Assembly (NCBI GenBank): GCA_026874595.1
Contig: CM049316.1
Span: 65,209,176-65,273,175 of the forward strand
Length of the DNA stretch: 64,000 nucleotides
Source of the DNA: Sipunculus nudus
Taxonomy: Eukaryota; Annelida; Sipuncula; Golfingiida; Sipunculidae
Direction of reading: 5' to 3'
The position numbers and the translations under genes are program-made. The notes below the pieces were generated by a model, which made no database searches, was not told where the DNA came from, and saw nothing but the letters and a program-made list of their open reading frames with translations. Positions 43,939-55,985 of the stretch are shown piece by piece (positions within the stretch are counted from its first letter, which is position 1; each line of letters opens with the position of its first letter).

Positions 43939-45539
43939 AAGTCTAGAGATTGTTTAACTGGACTCTGTATTTGACCAGTTTTGTATGCATTTCATGTAAA
44001 GCGTAACAGGCTGGGAACCCTATCTGGTAGGTGGTTTTGAATTCTGTAATTTACTTTTAATATAATCTTTGTTGCTTAGTCTACCTTGTGTTTTGTTGTG
44101 TACATGAGTTCCGAAACGATGAGCGCGTGATCAAAAACCACCTCATCTCAACTTGAACACGATAAACTAAAGGCAACCCGGTCCGTCACATGGTAAGGGC
44201 AGCCGTTTTCCTAGGGCAAAGGTAAGGGGCAACGTTATCGGGTGACAGTCGTTAGGCATGGTTTTACAATACTCAGTTTAGCAAGCAAGCATTAAAGAAA
44301 TGGAGAAGGTTTTCTCCGACAAAAATATGCAAAAAATGTTATGTTAAACGTTGACTATTTGTATATTTATCGCTTCATGGCTTATGTTTTGGCTAGTGGT
44401 TATTCCTGATGACAAATGTAACAAAATAAAAAAGTTTCACTCTTTGTGACAAATGAATCAATCAGTGACTGAGTCCGGCATACAGTGAAAAGCAGACCGG
44501 TTGTCATATGAGCTGAAAATGTGTGAACTCATAATGAACAGAGTTTTAACGGCAAAGGGAATATTGAGTAAATCTTGACAAAAAGGCGCCGCGTGACCAG
44601 TGTATAAGCCGATTCAAGCAACTATTTGAAGACAGATGAGATTATGATTTTGATTTTGCCGGAGGGATTCAATTAAGATGCCATGTTATGCCGCTTGATT
44701 AATTCATCCTGGCATAACACCTTAATTAAACTTTATTTATGATATTAATCATGCCGTGTTAACCATTATGTTACACAATGTCAAATTACTTTTATAATCA
44801 GTAAACTGATCAGAAAAGCCATACGACTAATGGAACATTTTTTAATCATGAACATGATTCATTGTGTAATAAAAACCTAATTTTCTACGAATAGTTGGAT
44901 TTAATCTATTGGTCCCATATGTTTCACTTTCAATATATTACAATAACAATCAATCAAATCAAAACTTGCATTGGCGGATTTAAAGGGGGGGGGGGGGGGG
45001 CAGGGGAGCATGCGCCCTCTGTGCAACGCAGGAAATTGGGAAATAGATAAGTCTAATCTCCATACCGAAATGAAGATTTGTGTTGTTGCATCGTTTTCTT
45101 CCCTGCTTCGGCAAACGAGGATTTTGTAGATATCTAATTATCATTCTCGCCAAGGCCGGGTTGTTAAGCCCCCCTCCTCTATCTTCTAATTAGTTGGTAA
45201 TTATTTATTTTTATGCAGCATGGTAAACGAACTAAAGGCGGTATAGCGTTTTTACCTATTGAAAGAATTGTATGAATTCGTGATTCATTAAACATTAACG
45301 AAGATTACATCACGATACATGAACTGTACTCCTAGACTCTAGATGGATCTTTCTAGGACCAACCACGGTTCACGCTGATGCCGCACATTTAGGTCCGTGG
45401 CATAGTGAATGTTAAAACTAGTGGCCCAACTGGCCATGACGGTCAGCTGAATTTGACATACAGGTGATGCATGAATTAATTAATGATTTTATGACCTGGT
45501 GAAAACTATGTGTTAAGGAACCGTAAACAATGGGGAGAA
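43939..45539. other. No gene; possible hAT-end with poly-G
   Basis: At 44970-45010, GGCGGATTTAAA is followed by about 18 Gs and a GC-rich stretch. This resembles a decayed hAT-type terminus of the GGCGGAT..GGGG kind. Otherwise AT-rich without features. Confidence 0.4.
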
Positions 45540-46785
45540 TGATTTCCAGAGTACTTAAAATCATGTTTTCGGCCAGAACCTCCAAGAAAATAGGTCACCA
45601 TTACCTAATTTCAGGCTTCTGATGAGATTCATTTTGCCTGGGACCTCCCTGGATGTACAGTTAGAAGTTTCTGGATTAAATTGTCTAGATCTCTGAGTGT
45701 GTAGGTGGTAAAAATCATGTTGTTAGCCTGTTGCTCGCATAATATAGATCATTATGACCTAGTTTCAGGTTTCAAAGAACATTTGCCCTGACCTTGCCTG
45801 GATGTTGCATTAGAAGATTCTAGGCATAACATATACCAATGGACCGCATCTGATTTTCAGGCTGCTAAAATCGTGTTTTTCTTAAGCTTGCATAATATAG
45901 GTCACGGTGACCTAATACAATGTTTCCAAGGATATGTACCTATGACCTCCCTGAATGTCACAACAGGAGAATTAAGCCGTATGAATACAACCTGTTCTCC
46001 ACATGACCATCTGGATGTTCAAATATTTCGGCCAGTAGCTCATCGGATTATAGGCCACCATGACCTAATTTTAGGTTTCCTAGGAGATTTCCTTAGGACC
46101 TCCATCGATGTAAAGTTAAATGTTTCTAAGTCTAACGGATACAGTTCGTGCCCTGTCTGACTTCCTTGGTACTTAGACTGATGTTTTAGCCTGTCGCTAG
46201 CAGAATATAGGTCATGGTAGGTTTTTTAAAAAAAATGCCCAGAACTCTTTGCGTGCTCAAATCCATGTTTTCGGCCAGTCCTCACATAATATAGGTCACC
46301 ATGGCCTAATTTCAGGTTTGCGAGGAGATTTGCCTAGTAACTCCCTGGATGTAAAGTTAGAAGTTTCTTGGCCTAACAGTTACGATTTGTGCCCTGTTAA
46401 TGTCCAGACTGCTTCAATTTACGGTCTCAAAAAATAGAGACAAAAATGAAAATGTCCATGATTAATATGCATTGAAAGAATCGCGGCATTCAATGTGTCA
46501 GTTATTGAGATACTGGAGCTTTTGTATCAAATATATTTTTATTCTAGGGTGCAGGAGAATATAGGTCACATTGACCTAAATTCACGTATCCAAGGAGATT
46601 TTTTATTGACCTTCCTGAATGTTCAGTTAGAAATTTCTACATCCATTGTTACAATTTGTGCCCTGTTAACGGACGGACGGACGGACGGATAGACAGACGG
46701 ACGGCACGACGGCACGACAGACGACGGACAAAGAAAGATCGCTATAGCTCATATGGCTTTCAGTCAGCTGAGCTAAAAGCTGTGT
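45540..46785 (+). repeat. Satellite of about 154-bp units with inverted AGGTCA half-sites
   Basis: The anchor ATAGGTCACCATGACCTAAT recurs, with changes, at 45590, 45744, 45897, 46050 and 46207 (spacing 153-157 bp), then at 46291 and 46561. Associated phrases are TTTCAGGTTTCC, GACCTCCCTGGATGT, GTTAGAAGTTTCT and GTGCCCTGTTAA. The array ends in GGAC repeats (46671-46735) and the tail ATCGCTATAGCTCATATGGC/GAGCTAAAA. A shorter relative lies at 12300-12625. Confidence 0.85.
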
Positions 46786-47155
46786 TATACCTTAATTTTA
46801 TTTACCTTTTTAGATAAAGGGTGTATTTTCTTCTTTGATCATGCTAAGTACGTACCAATCAAATTTATTTAAAGTTATGAAGCAAAATAATAACTGGACA
46901 GCATCTTTAAAGCGTTAAGTTGAGATTTAAATCTAGATGAAATCTTGAACTAAACCTTTTCCTTGTTTTTTCTTCCTTATATGATATCAGTACCAGTAGC
47001 TTTTCTTTCACATATTTTAATTTGAGCCAAAACGGAAATTTAATCAACTTCTTCTGACCTAAATCGCATTGAAATTGATTCTTTATAATATATTCCAATT
47101 GATTATCATCTCAAACCCTTTACCTGAATGTAGATCCGACCTTCCATTCCCAATA
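46786..47155. other. No gene recognised
   Basis: AT-rich; nothing structured. Confidence 0.5.
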
Positions 47156-48192
47156 TCGGGTGATTCAAAAAAAAAGTCCCGAACTTTAGTTCTTAATAAT
47201 TTTAAAAATACTGTATGCAAGTTGTTGGTTGTTGGTCTGTAGGCAGTTGTAATACAATATATTTTTAATATGTCTTTAAAATTTGACTGATCCAGGAGTT
47301 CAACTTCCTGATTTATGACAAGAATAAAATTGAATAGTGAAATTTGCTATATCCAGTGCTGAGTTCTGCGGGATGTCCCCGGCGGTCGGTTTCCAATCTC
47401 ATCTAGGTACAGTTTCGGGACATTGGGTACATGTGTGATGGCCGTTTGCTTCAGGCTGACTAGGGACATCCTTTCCATGCCAAAAACAAAATAACATTCT
47501 GTTCGGTTGAGTTTGAAAACTTGCTTTTTACAGAATGTTTTTTAGCTCTACCGGTAAGGTATTGATCAAGTGTTGCTTCGTGGAAAAGGGACGGAGAGGG
47601 GCACGCATGGGAAGAGAATTGTCAGGGAGAGGAAAGAAGCTACGTACAGTGAATAGGGTTATCAATTTTTTTAAAGAACTTTTCAGTTGATCGGCAAGCT
47701 GGGGTGGCAGACCAAGGTCTACAAGACCTGTGGTGAGCACGAAATACACTGAAGAGAACACTTTTTATAAAGAGGACAATATGTGTACACACGAGTCTCA
47801 GAGGGAAATTGCCAGTAACTTTGGGATAAGCCAAAAAATCCGTGCACAGATTGACAAATGAGTTAAATCTCTCGAAGACAAACTGTAATTGACAAATATA
47901 ATGACAGCTGGCAATGATAAGGCCATCACACCTGTACCAAATGACCTGTACCCGGATGACACTTGACACCGAACGCCATGTAACATACAGTACCCAACAC
48001 TGGATAAAGCAAATATCACTATGCAAATCTATTCTTGTCATTAAGCGGGAAGTTGAACTGCAGGACCAATGGAATTTTATAAACATATTCAAATAATACA
48101 TGCCTTTCTACACACCGACAATCAACAAAATACACGCAGTATTTATAAAATTTATTATCCTTAAATTCGGGATTTTTTTCTGAATCACACGA
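47156..48192 (+). mobile_element. Tc1/mariner-like foldback element with TA duplication
   Basis: The ends TCGGGTGATTCA (47156) and TGAATCACACGA (to 48192) are inverted copies followed by an A run and TCCCGAA. TA dinucleotides flank both sides (47154-47155, 48193-48194), the target of this superfamily. The inverted similarity continues for about 300 bp on each side (left to about 47470, right from about 47905). It includes GGCCATCACAC.TGTACC, CACTGGATA.AGCAAAT and GGAAGTTGAACT, so the element is a long-armed foldback. Between the arms lies a transposase fragment. Confidence 0.8.
47690..47900 (+). pseudogene. Transposase N-terminal fragment (helix-turn-helix), decayed
   Basis: One + frame reads WGGRPRSTRP and, about 35 residues later, THESQREIASNFGISQKIR, then stops. 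The GRPRS linker and the REIAxxxGIS recognition helix are as in Tc1/mariner-type transposases, where this domain binds the terminal repeats. No catalytic DDE/D portion is present. Overlapping minus frames of up to 153 aa are shadows. Confidence 0.6.
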
Positions 48193-48389
48193 TACTTCTG
48201 CACTGGCAGCAATTCCTTTGCTTGGATGTACTATTTAAAGCTATTGCAGTTACATCTGTAGTCGATTAAATTGAAAAAAAAAATCTTTCAAAATTGAGCG
48301 GGTAGCTTTGACAGGCAGACACTGGTGAAAGTTACTGTGTTTTATAGTGTAAAACCGGGGTGGTGGGTAAGTATATTTTTTGCATAGTG

Positions 48390-48790
48390 ACACGGACGTA
48401 GGACTCGAGTCCAGACTTTTACTCGAGGGTTCTGGACTCGGATTTGTACTCGGACTAATTGGTAAAGACTCGGGAATTCAGGCAAAGTCCACATGTAGTC
48501 CAATAGAAAAATAAACTCTGTCATACATTATAAAGAATTATGTACATGTGCGGACTACTAACAGAACAATACACAATAAAAACTATAAATACAAAGCTTT
48601 GCACAGCATCGGGAGCTAAACATGTAAGAAACCAATATAGTAATGCATGCGCGAACTAGAAATTTACACGATAATCTGATAATCAGGTCCCTAATGACTC
48701 GGACTCGAAGAAGGTGAACTTGGACTTGAATCTCAAGATCTCGGACCTTGACTCGGCTGGTGTGGACTCGACTACATCACTGCACTGAGA
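48390..48790 (-). mobile_element. Family E dispersed element, complete copy
   Basis: On the minus strand it begins GCAGTGATGTAGTCGAGTCC, has GTTCACCTTCTTCGAGTCC, an AT-rich middle shared with the copy at 1 kb, and GGACTTTGCCTGAATTC. It then has about one and a half units like the 25.8-28.8 kb minisatellite (GAGTACAAATCCGAGTCCAG, AACCCTCGAGTAAAAGTC), and ends GGACTCGAGTCCTACGTCC. No coding capacity. Confidence 0.65.
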
Positions 48791-49516
48791 TAAAACCAGG
48801 ACCAAGTCCGCTTACAATCGATCTTGATTCTGTCGTGCACAGGTCCACCTCACGGCTAGCTAAAACAAAAATGGTTAAAATAACACATTAAATAGGGTTA
48901 AGTTTCCTAAGTAATGATTTTGTTAATTGTTCCATCACAGAGCAGCTGATTGATAAACAAACATTGAGCAGAACTGTTTGGCACAAATTGCCATGCAAAA
49001 TTGCAATAATAAACCTATAAAAGTATAATTATATTGACTCGAAACTCTTTCATCTGGAGAAATATAAGCAGTTTAACAATTGAAATTAACGCTATCCACG
49101 TTGGAATGTCATCAAGGAGTTAATAATTAGAACAGTCCTCTTTTTCCCTTGCAACCCCCATCTCCCCCCCCCCCCCCCCCAAAAAAAAAAAAAAAAAAAA
49201 TCCGCTTTACAGTACTGCATGTGCTGAAGGTTTTCCAGTTTTCCACCAGAAGTCGCTGCATACACGTAGTTCCAAGGAGACACCCTGTATCTTTAGTGCA
49301 ATATTTAACGCAAAAAAAGGTAAATAGGACAGCTTCTAACTTGAATATACCAGCAGTCTAAATCTGCTACTCTTAAATGCCCAAATTGTCAAGCATCCCG
49401 TGAGACAACAATATGAGGTACGTTAGTGCAAAAGTATTGCAGCTATCATGCACCATTTCGATTGGTTATGGAGCACAAATGAAATAAATAGATGAATAGA
49501 ATAATTAAAACATGAT

Positions 49517-49568
<52 letters not shown>

Positions 49569-50571
49569 ATGTGTGTGTGTGTACTAAAAAACTACTGCTA
49601 GAGTGCTCGATGATAAGGGAGCAGCGCTTTATAGTTATACAAATATAGAGGAATCAAATTTTGTCAGACTTTTTACCACTACGTAATTTCGTGCAACATG
49701 TTGCAATCGTCAGTAAGACAATCTTGTAATCGTATAATTTAATAAAATAAATCGTTACCCTGACCTTGATATATCCTTTCCTTGGGAAATTACTTGCATA
49801 TTAGCTTCCTGGTACATGAGAAATCGAGCAATTAATTATTTGAGTCTATAAATATTTGTTCAATATGTGCAGGTGAGTGTAATAACCAACCAACTGACCC
49901 ATTATCCCAGTTCCATCCCCCATACCCTGGTCTCGATTTCTGCCTCTCCTGCACAAAAAGTACTCGCGTATGAACTGCCAGGTGAAGAGTCGTGCAAATA
50001 CTACTGTATAAGCCGACGATATATATACGTGCTCTTACTTTCAACCCATCAGGGGCTTGCTTATTTGATTGATCTAAGCCCAGACTGAGTTTACTTTGCG
50101 CTCCCAGGCTAATATCTGGATTCTGACGGAAGGTGTCCGGACATCTTTGGTCGATCTCACCGGGGTGACCCTGGATTAGGTTGCTGTGAGACCATGACTG
50201 AAACTTAATGGAGCTGTCGTTGTTATACACTTTGGTCCACTTTGGATGTTTGTTCAGTGGCACAATAACATTTATGGAAGTTACTTTAGAGTTCTTACGA
50301 TTGCCAAGCTAACGATTCCCTTAACATTGTAATGGCAATTTATATACCTCATTAACATACTTTTACAATGGTCCATCTTTGGTTCAGGATACATTCTTAT
50401 TCATGTTTAAATTTAAATCACGTGACCATTTATAAAAAATGCAAATAAATACTTCCCAATTTTCAACCACTGTTCACAGAATCAATAATATCAAATTATC
50501 AAACGAATAACGTGGAAAAATTCGTTTGGTCACACTTGTGCCAGCTTAATATTAGAAAACATAAGTGTTTT

Positions 50572-50618
<47 letters not shown>

Positions 50619-51984
50619 TCAATATATATACAATATATGTTATAATAAATGTCCATGTTTGTGTGTGATTATGTTTTAAACTCCTCAGAAAACACTAGTT
50701 TTTACATCTATTCGGTTCAACTAGCTTTTCGCGAGGGATTTTGCAGGTGTCCGCAGGCAGACCTTCCTGTGTAGACGCCTGAGCCCTTTTAAAGCAATCT
50801 AAGGGCTACTTCAGTGAAGGTCGAGTATCACTTAGTCGTTGTTTGGTACATAATTGAAGGTTTGATGGCCTGGGAGACGCAGATAATGTGATGCTGCAGC
50901 GATGATAACGGGAAAAGTCCCCTCTTGATAGAGTCTCGTTTTCTGAACGTGACATATGAACTGGAGTTAATTTGAAACGAGATGTTTATAATGTGGTTTG
51001 TACAGAGGGTCTTTGAATAATGAAAATTTTAATTAAAGTCATTATATTGGTCCCAGACCCGATGAAACACACACACACACACACACACAGATTCACAGTC
51101 TTCTTGCGACGTATCGATTAAAAAATATTTTGAAGGGGTAAATCAATTATTTTATTGGTTCCTTCTTATCGGAATAGGATGTGGTTAACCTGACCTTCCG
51201 GCTTATGTACATCACAATATACAGAATAGAAAGTATTTGGCATCAGACAACAAACACGCACGTCCGTCCTCATACAGATTCACTTCTCCCTTTACGACGC
51301 TGTCCTGGTATCGAGTACTTAAATATCCTGATATGGGATACCATTTATTGCCTCCGCCACTCAGGGAGTCATAAACGGAATCTCATGAAATGTTCGGGGC
51401 ATTTCCGGAATGTGCCAAAGGAGAATCAATTAAAATTTTGCTGTTGGTCCAGCATCTTCTCCGGATTCTGGAGCGTCATCGAGGAATATTCACAAATGTA
51501 GGGTCACAGTTACACGGATGAACCTAGGAATATGGGCAAAAATAAGTGAATGCACAAATGGGCCAGCCTCATGAACCGCGCATTGTGGCCCGGCCGCCTG
51601 TTCAGTTCACGGTCGAACGCCAAGCACCTCGGAGTGACGGTGTCCAGTGTATTCGAAGAGCCTTTTTAAATTTGTACTCCCATTGCTGAGATATGTATCC
51701 ATTGGGATGCAGATTTCTAATGCTACTTGCTTTAACTCATGTTTGGAACAGGGTGGGATAAAAAAGCTCTCCCTAGCATACAAACAACACAGGACTGGTA
51801 TTAACCGTGTTTTCTATAGATGGCAAGAAGAACCCCACATGGCTCATGCAGACCGTCGAGCCCGCATTTTTTTTTTAAACTGTTGAACGCAGTTTCTTGA
51901 CGAGGAATGCCTGATACACGCCACAACCCCCCCCCCCCCCCACGAGATATAAAAAAAAGGAAGTGGATCACAAACAGGACACAA
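48791..51984. other. No gene; microsatellites only
   Basis: C run and A run back to back at 49166-49200. AT then GT tract at 49519-49582. AT tract at 50576-50640. AC tract at 51069-51089. C run at 51927-51941. Frames of up to 143 aa (minus, 49832-50263) and 106 aa (plus, 51181-51501) show no family motif. Confidence 0.5.
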
Positions 51985-52400
51985 ACTTCCGCCGGAGGTT
52001 GTTTCCACTGATAGCGAATCTCTTCTTGAAAGGCACCGCGGAACGGCCGTGACTACTTGTCTCAACTGTCAAACTTTAAAATAAAAAAAAAACATTTCAA
52101 GGAACTATCTATTTACATTTCACATGTGCATGATTGTATGATATTACTTTCCGTGAAGTGCGTGCCACAAAAACACCCATGGTTATGTAATTTGCCTTGA
52201 AAAATTCTTATCCAACGTTTGTGAACGGACCTCTTTGACCTCTTCACTGCATTTATACTCACGCCATCTGTGTATGTAGAAGCTGCGGTGCATTGTGGGG
52301 TTCAGATTATGACTCCCATAAACCCTAAACAGCAGAGTCGTACTCTTGTGATCCCGAGTTCGAGCAATGTACATTTGCTATATTTCTGTCAGCAGACACG
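51985..52400 (+). repeat. Dispersed repeat family D, copy 2
   Basis: Matches 37160-37560 in order: CTTCCGCCGGAGGT, ACTTGTCTCAACTGTCAAAC, TTTACATTTCACA, CCACAAAAACACCCATG, ATTCTTATCCAACG, ACAGCAGAGTCGTAC. No coding capacity. Confidence 0.65.
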
Positions 52401-52483
52401 TGACATAGCACCACGTCATGTTTACCCACATAATTGGAAAGTTCGGTTACATTAACTGAATATGAGGTTAGAGTTCTTTTTAA

Positions 52484-53060
52484 AAGGCTAAAGAGTAATA
52501 ATTTTTCAGGACCAGAAGGTGTCTCAGCACAAGGGGTAAAATTCTGTGCAGATGAGTTACCACCGATTTACTACCACATATTCAACAGATCATTAATTGA
52601 GTAACCCGTGCCAGTCTCACGGAAAACCGGAAATAGTATATATCCAGTGTCTATTGATGAAACAGAAGTAGAATTTCACAACAGTATAGATACTTAGGGG
52701 TAGTATTAGATGACAAGCTTTAATGGAAACATAGTATACCGCCATGGGCAGCAGCTTTTATATTTCGTAGGAAACTGAAATCGTTTAATATGGATAGGGA
52801 ACTACTTGATTTATTCTATTCTCCGATGATCCAGAGTGTCATATCATATGCTTCGACAAGCTGGTGGGGAAATCTGACCATTAAGAAGAAAAAGAAAATT
52901 GAACGGATATGAAAAATAGCGGTAAAAGTGATTGGTCTTAATTAAGAGGACATAAATATTTTTAATGAAAAGAATGCTATAAATATGATGAAAAAAATAA
53001 TGGTTCAAGGTAAAAGCGTTTTTAGTGAATATATTATCTGGCTAAAATTAGGCCGAAGGC
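52484..53060 (+). mobile_element. LINE reverse transcriptase remnant, internally deleted
   Basis: Two + strand blocks read as parts of a non-LTR reverse transcriptase. The first, about 52487-52605, gives SGPEGVSAQGVKFC and PIYYHIFNRSL, the GPDGI-type fingers region. The second, about 52682-53010, gives YRYLGVVLDDKL, RRKLKSFNMDRELLDLFY, SVISYASTSWWGN and KKKIERI, the thumb region. The catalytic FADD region between them is missing and several stops interrupt the rest. The pattern fits CR1/L2/Rex1-like LINEs; the clade is not certain. Confidence 0.75.
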
Positions 53061-53289
53061 TGCAGTCTCTGAAATGCAGAACAAACCGGTATTCCAATTC
53101 ATTTATTACGGAAGGCGATTAGATTGTTCAATGCAAAGATAAATCAAAATATAATATAACTACTTCTTTTAAATACTATACTATCTCTTACATAGCACTA
53201 TGTCTTACATATGATATCACACGCAAAGCAAATCCCTGTATCGTATGGAATAAATCTTGTTTCTTGTATAATGGTGCATGTGAGCAATG

Positions 53290-53600
53290 AGAAAAGTTTA
53301 AATAAAAAAAATAAATCATTTTTTAAGGAACTACACTATTTTGAAAATGAAACTCGTAAACGAAATTAATTAGCATTTACCTTCCTCATTGCTATGTAAT
53401 TTGACTAAATTTCTTATCCAGCATATTTGAATGGGCTATATTACCCTATTCACTACCTTTATACATACGCCGTCTGTATATTTTGAAGTCGCGGTGCATT
53501 TGGGAGGGTCACACTCAGACGCCAACAAATCCTAAACAGCAGAGTCGAACTCCCGTGGGTCAGAGTCTGTCCAGTGTGTGGGTTTGTTTTTATTTTATCT
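53290..53600 (+). repeat. Dispersed repeat family D, copy 3
   Basis: AATTTCTTATCCAGCATAT, TATTCACTACCTTTATACAT, ACGCCGTCTGTATATTTTGA, GAAGTCGCGGTGCATTTGGG and AACAGCAGAGTCGAACTC match copies at 37 and 52 kb. The first part is diverged. Confidence 0.6.
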
Positions 53601-54030
53601 GGAAGGATTTATCAGATTGATAGAATACAACTAGGCCAGAAATATGATTTTTCAGCTATCGTTCTTCAAATTACGCACTTTCTGTGGGAAATACATGTGC
53701 ATCTAGATGTTTTCAAAATTGTTCCCCTTTAAAATGGACGTAATGAATCCTAAAGATATGATTAATATATCATAATCGCATGATATGACATCCTAGATCG
53801 TTTTGTAAAAAAAACCCCTCATTTCTTGAGAGTAGGACTCAATAGATAAAGAAAACTGAACATTAAGTTTACAAGTTATGTATCAACTGAGTCCACACAT
53901 TTGTATATGTAGGGTTTGTTTCATGTCCTCGCTTTGAACGCAGAATACTGTGATCTGAACCACTACGGTCAGATCTGATCAAGCTTTACAAGGCAAAACA
54001 AGTTAATCATTTTTTTTTAATTTTACGCTG
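53601..54030. other. No feature seen
   Basis: AT-rich sequence without recognisable structure. Confidence 0.5.
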
Positions 54031-54340
54031 CAGGGATTTGGCTAGGTAGAAGGTAGCCTGTATGATCTAGAAGCTGGACTTCGGACCAGGTGGGCAGGTC
54101 TTCGATACGAACACCGCCAGATGCTCAGCGGGAAGATGGTCAAATCCCGATAGATTCTAGAAGATTAACGGCAGTGTCTTAATGACTGGTTTGAACCAGC
54201 GCCATTCCGGCCCTCTGACGTTAAAGAGTCTACGACCAGCTTAGTGGCTGTCTGAATACCGTTACATCCTTCAGCGAGGAACGCACTTTAGGGTGCTGTG
54301 AGGATACATATATTTTCGTCATTTCTGACAACGCTAAATT
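54031..54340 (+). repeat. SINE family B with tRNA-like head
   Basis: Head: GGCTAGGTAGAAGGTAGCCT, CTGGACTTCGGACCAGGTGG and CAGGTCTTCGATACGAAC keep A-box, anticodon-arm and B-box resemblance. The body, GCCATTCCGGCCCTCTGACG to GAGGAACGCAC (54200-54290), is shared with 2430-2600. Confidence 0.65.
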
Positions 54341-55021
54341 GCCTAAAAGTACGCTGTCAAATACCAACCAAATATAAATGACCACTTAGTCGTGTTTTCC
54401 TGGCCAGTTATGACCTAGAATATTCCTTGACAAGAAACATAATTCTGATCGTATTAATTAAGTACTTTTTCCTTAATCAGCTGACAGTATTAAAGATATG
54501 ACCAGTGATAACCTTTAGCGAAAGATGTATGCTCTGGACACAGCGCGTGACCTCTCGGTGACCTTCCACTCACACGCTGTGGGAAATGAAAGGATTCTTC
54601 AGTTTTTTAAGCTGCAAAACACCCAGTTGGTGCTGGGAAAGGTCAAATTTGATTGGCTCAGCGTGTAAACAAAGATGACTGCGCCGTGAAGATCTGTTAA
54701 AAGAAATCTGATTGGTTTAGCGTGTAAACAAAATCGTGCTCATGCGGCACTGCAAGAGAGGAAATATCCAAACAGTGGGGGATAAATGACCTCAGACCAA
54801 ACCAGCAAGTATAGAGACTATCTTGTAAGGTGATGATTGCATCGTGTGTCTTCTAACAGGGGGCGAAAAATGTCATTGCTACCAAGCCCTTTTGACCGCA
54901 GTGCAAATCGACCGGCACCTCGAATATAAACATACGATTATGTAGGTGATATCTGTAATGTGATTGGTTAATTATTACGAAGGGGGAATTCCACAGAGAC
55001 AGCACCGCCTGGTGGCCAAAC
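54341..55021. other. No gene recognised
   Basis: The phrase TTGGCTCAGCGTGTAAACAAA at 54653 and TTGGTTTAGCGTGTAAACAAA at 54711 forms a short direct repeat (spacing 58 bp). Nothing else noted. Confidence 0.45.
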
Positions 55022-55111
55022 CTGACCGGCAACCGCGTTTTCTTGTAGCGGTTAGTGTAGCGAATAGATGAGCAAAACGTAACCGCTGCTTATGGAGCGT
55101 ACGAAAGGTGA
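55022..55111 (-). mobile_element. Family F MITE fragment
   Basis: On the minus strand: ACCTTTCGTACGCTCCATAA then GCAGCGGTTACG, the outer end of the palindromic family at 32.2 and 63.0 kb. Only one end is present. Confidence 0.5.
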
Positions 55112-55751
55112 AACGTCTCAATAGATAAAATCACACAATTCTAAAAGGATGTAGACTTGTGTAAGGCATGTACACCTGTTGTAGCGATATAATATCATGT
55201 ATCGCTTTTTCACAGTCTATATATAGCAAGTGTTGTAATAGAGTTGGCTAAAGTAGTTCAGTACTAGTTATCCTTATGGCTCATGGTAATAAAAAAGCTC
55301 AGTCTACATCAGTTACTTGATAATCAATGACAAAGTATTACTTCACTTGTAGGATAAAAAGCCTGAAAAAAGTTATTAAAGCTGTTAAGATGTACTCAAG
55401 TCATAACTTGATTGCTTTAAAAAACTTTTTTCTCTTTCAGGGCTGCCGTTATTTTTTCCAGAAAAAGTGAGAGTTATTTAAAATAAATGCGAACGCTTGG
55501 CCCATCCGTCACGAAAATTGTTTTATTGAATAATGGAATAAACACCATCGAGAAGTATTCGTCAAGAACGTTAGTGCATTTCTCTCTGAAAGTGCGACAA
55601 CAATAAAATATCCATCAACATTAGGCGACACCTGAATATCAGGTAAAGGCATTAATCTTTCAAAATTGAATCAATAGGTATCCAATCTACAAAACAGCGG
55701 AGGGTCTTCGTTTTAGTTCTGAGAAGGTTGGACTACTACAGACGAAATACG

Positions 55752-55753
<2 letters not shown>
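55112..55753. other. No feature seen
   Basis: AT-rich; no repeats or exon signals. Confidence 0.5.

Positions 55754-55812
<59 letters not shown>
55754..55812. repeat. (AT)n microsatellite
   Basis: Uninterrupted TA dinucleotides directly abutting a family F element. Confidence 0.95.
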
Positions 55813-55815
<3 letters not shown>

Positions 55816-55985
55816 TGCGATACCTTGATTGGCCCCACGCACAGCGGCTATACATTGCATTTGTCCAAAATATCTTTCCTTGTAACCGCTTGTATAACAA
55901 ATATTCTCCGGGTTTCAACTGCAGGGCTTGCACAGATCTTTTATAGTGGAGCGGAACTTCACTACGACAGTGCTAGGTTTATTTG
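55813..55985 (+). mobile_element. Family F MITE, left arm
   Basis: GATACCTTGATTGGCCCC, CACAGCGGC, TTGTCCAAAATATCTTTCC, TTGTAACCGCTTG and TCTCCGGGTTTCAACT align with 63043-63145. The inverted right arm was not found. Confidence 0.55.

Noticed and set aside
47640-48101. 153-aa frame on the minus strand
   Set aside because: It is antisense to the transposase fragment and one arm of the Tc1/mariner-like foldback; the meaningful frame is on the + strand.
49832-50263. 143-aa minus-strand frame as a gene
   Set aside because: No recognisable domain, no splice context and biased only by local composition; kept as unassigned sequence.
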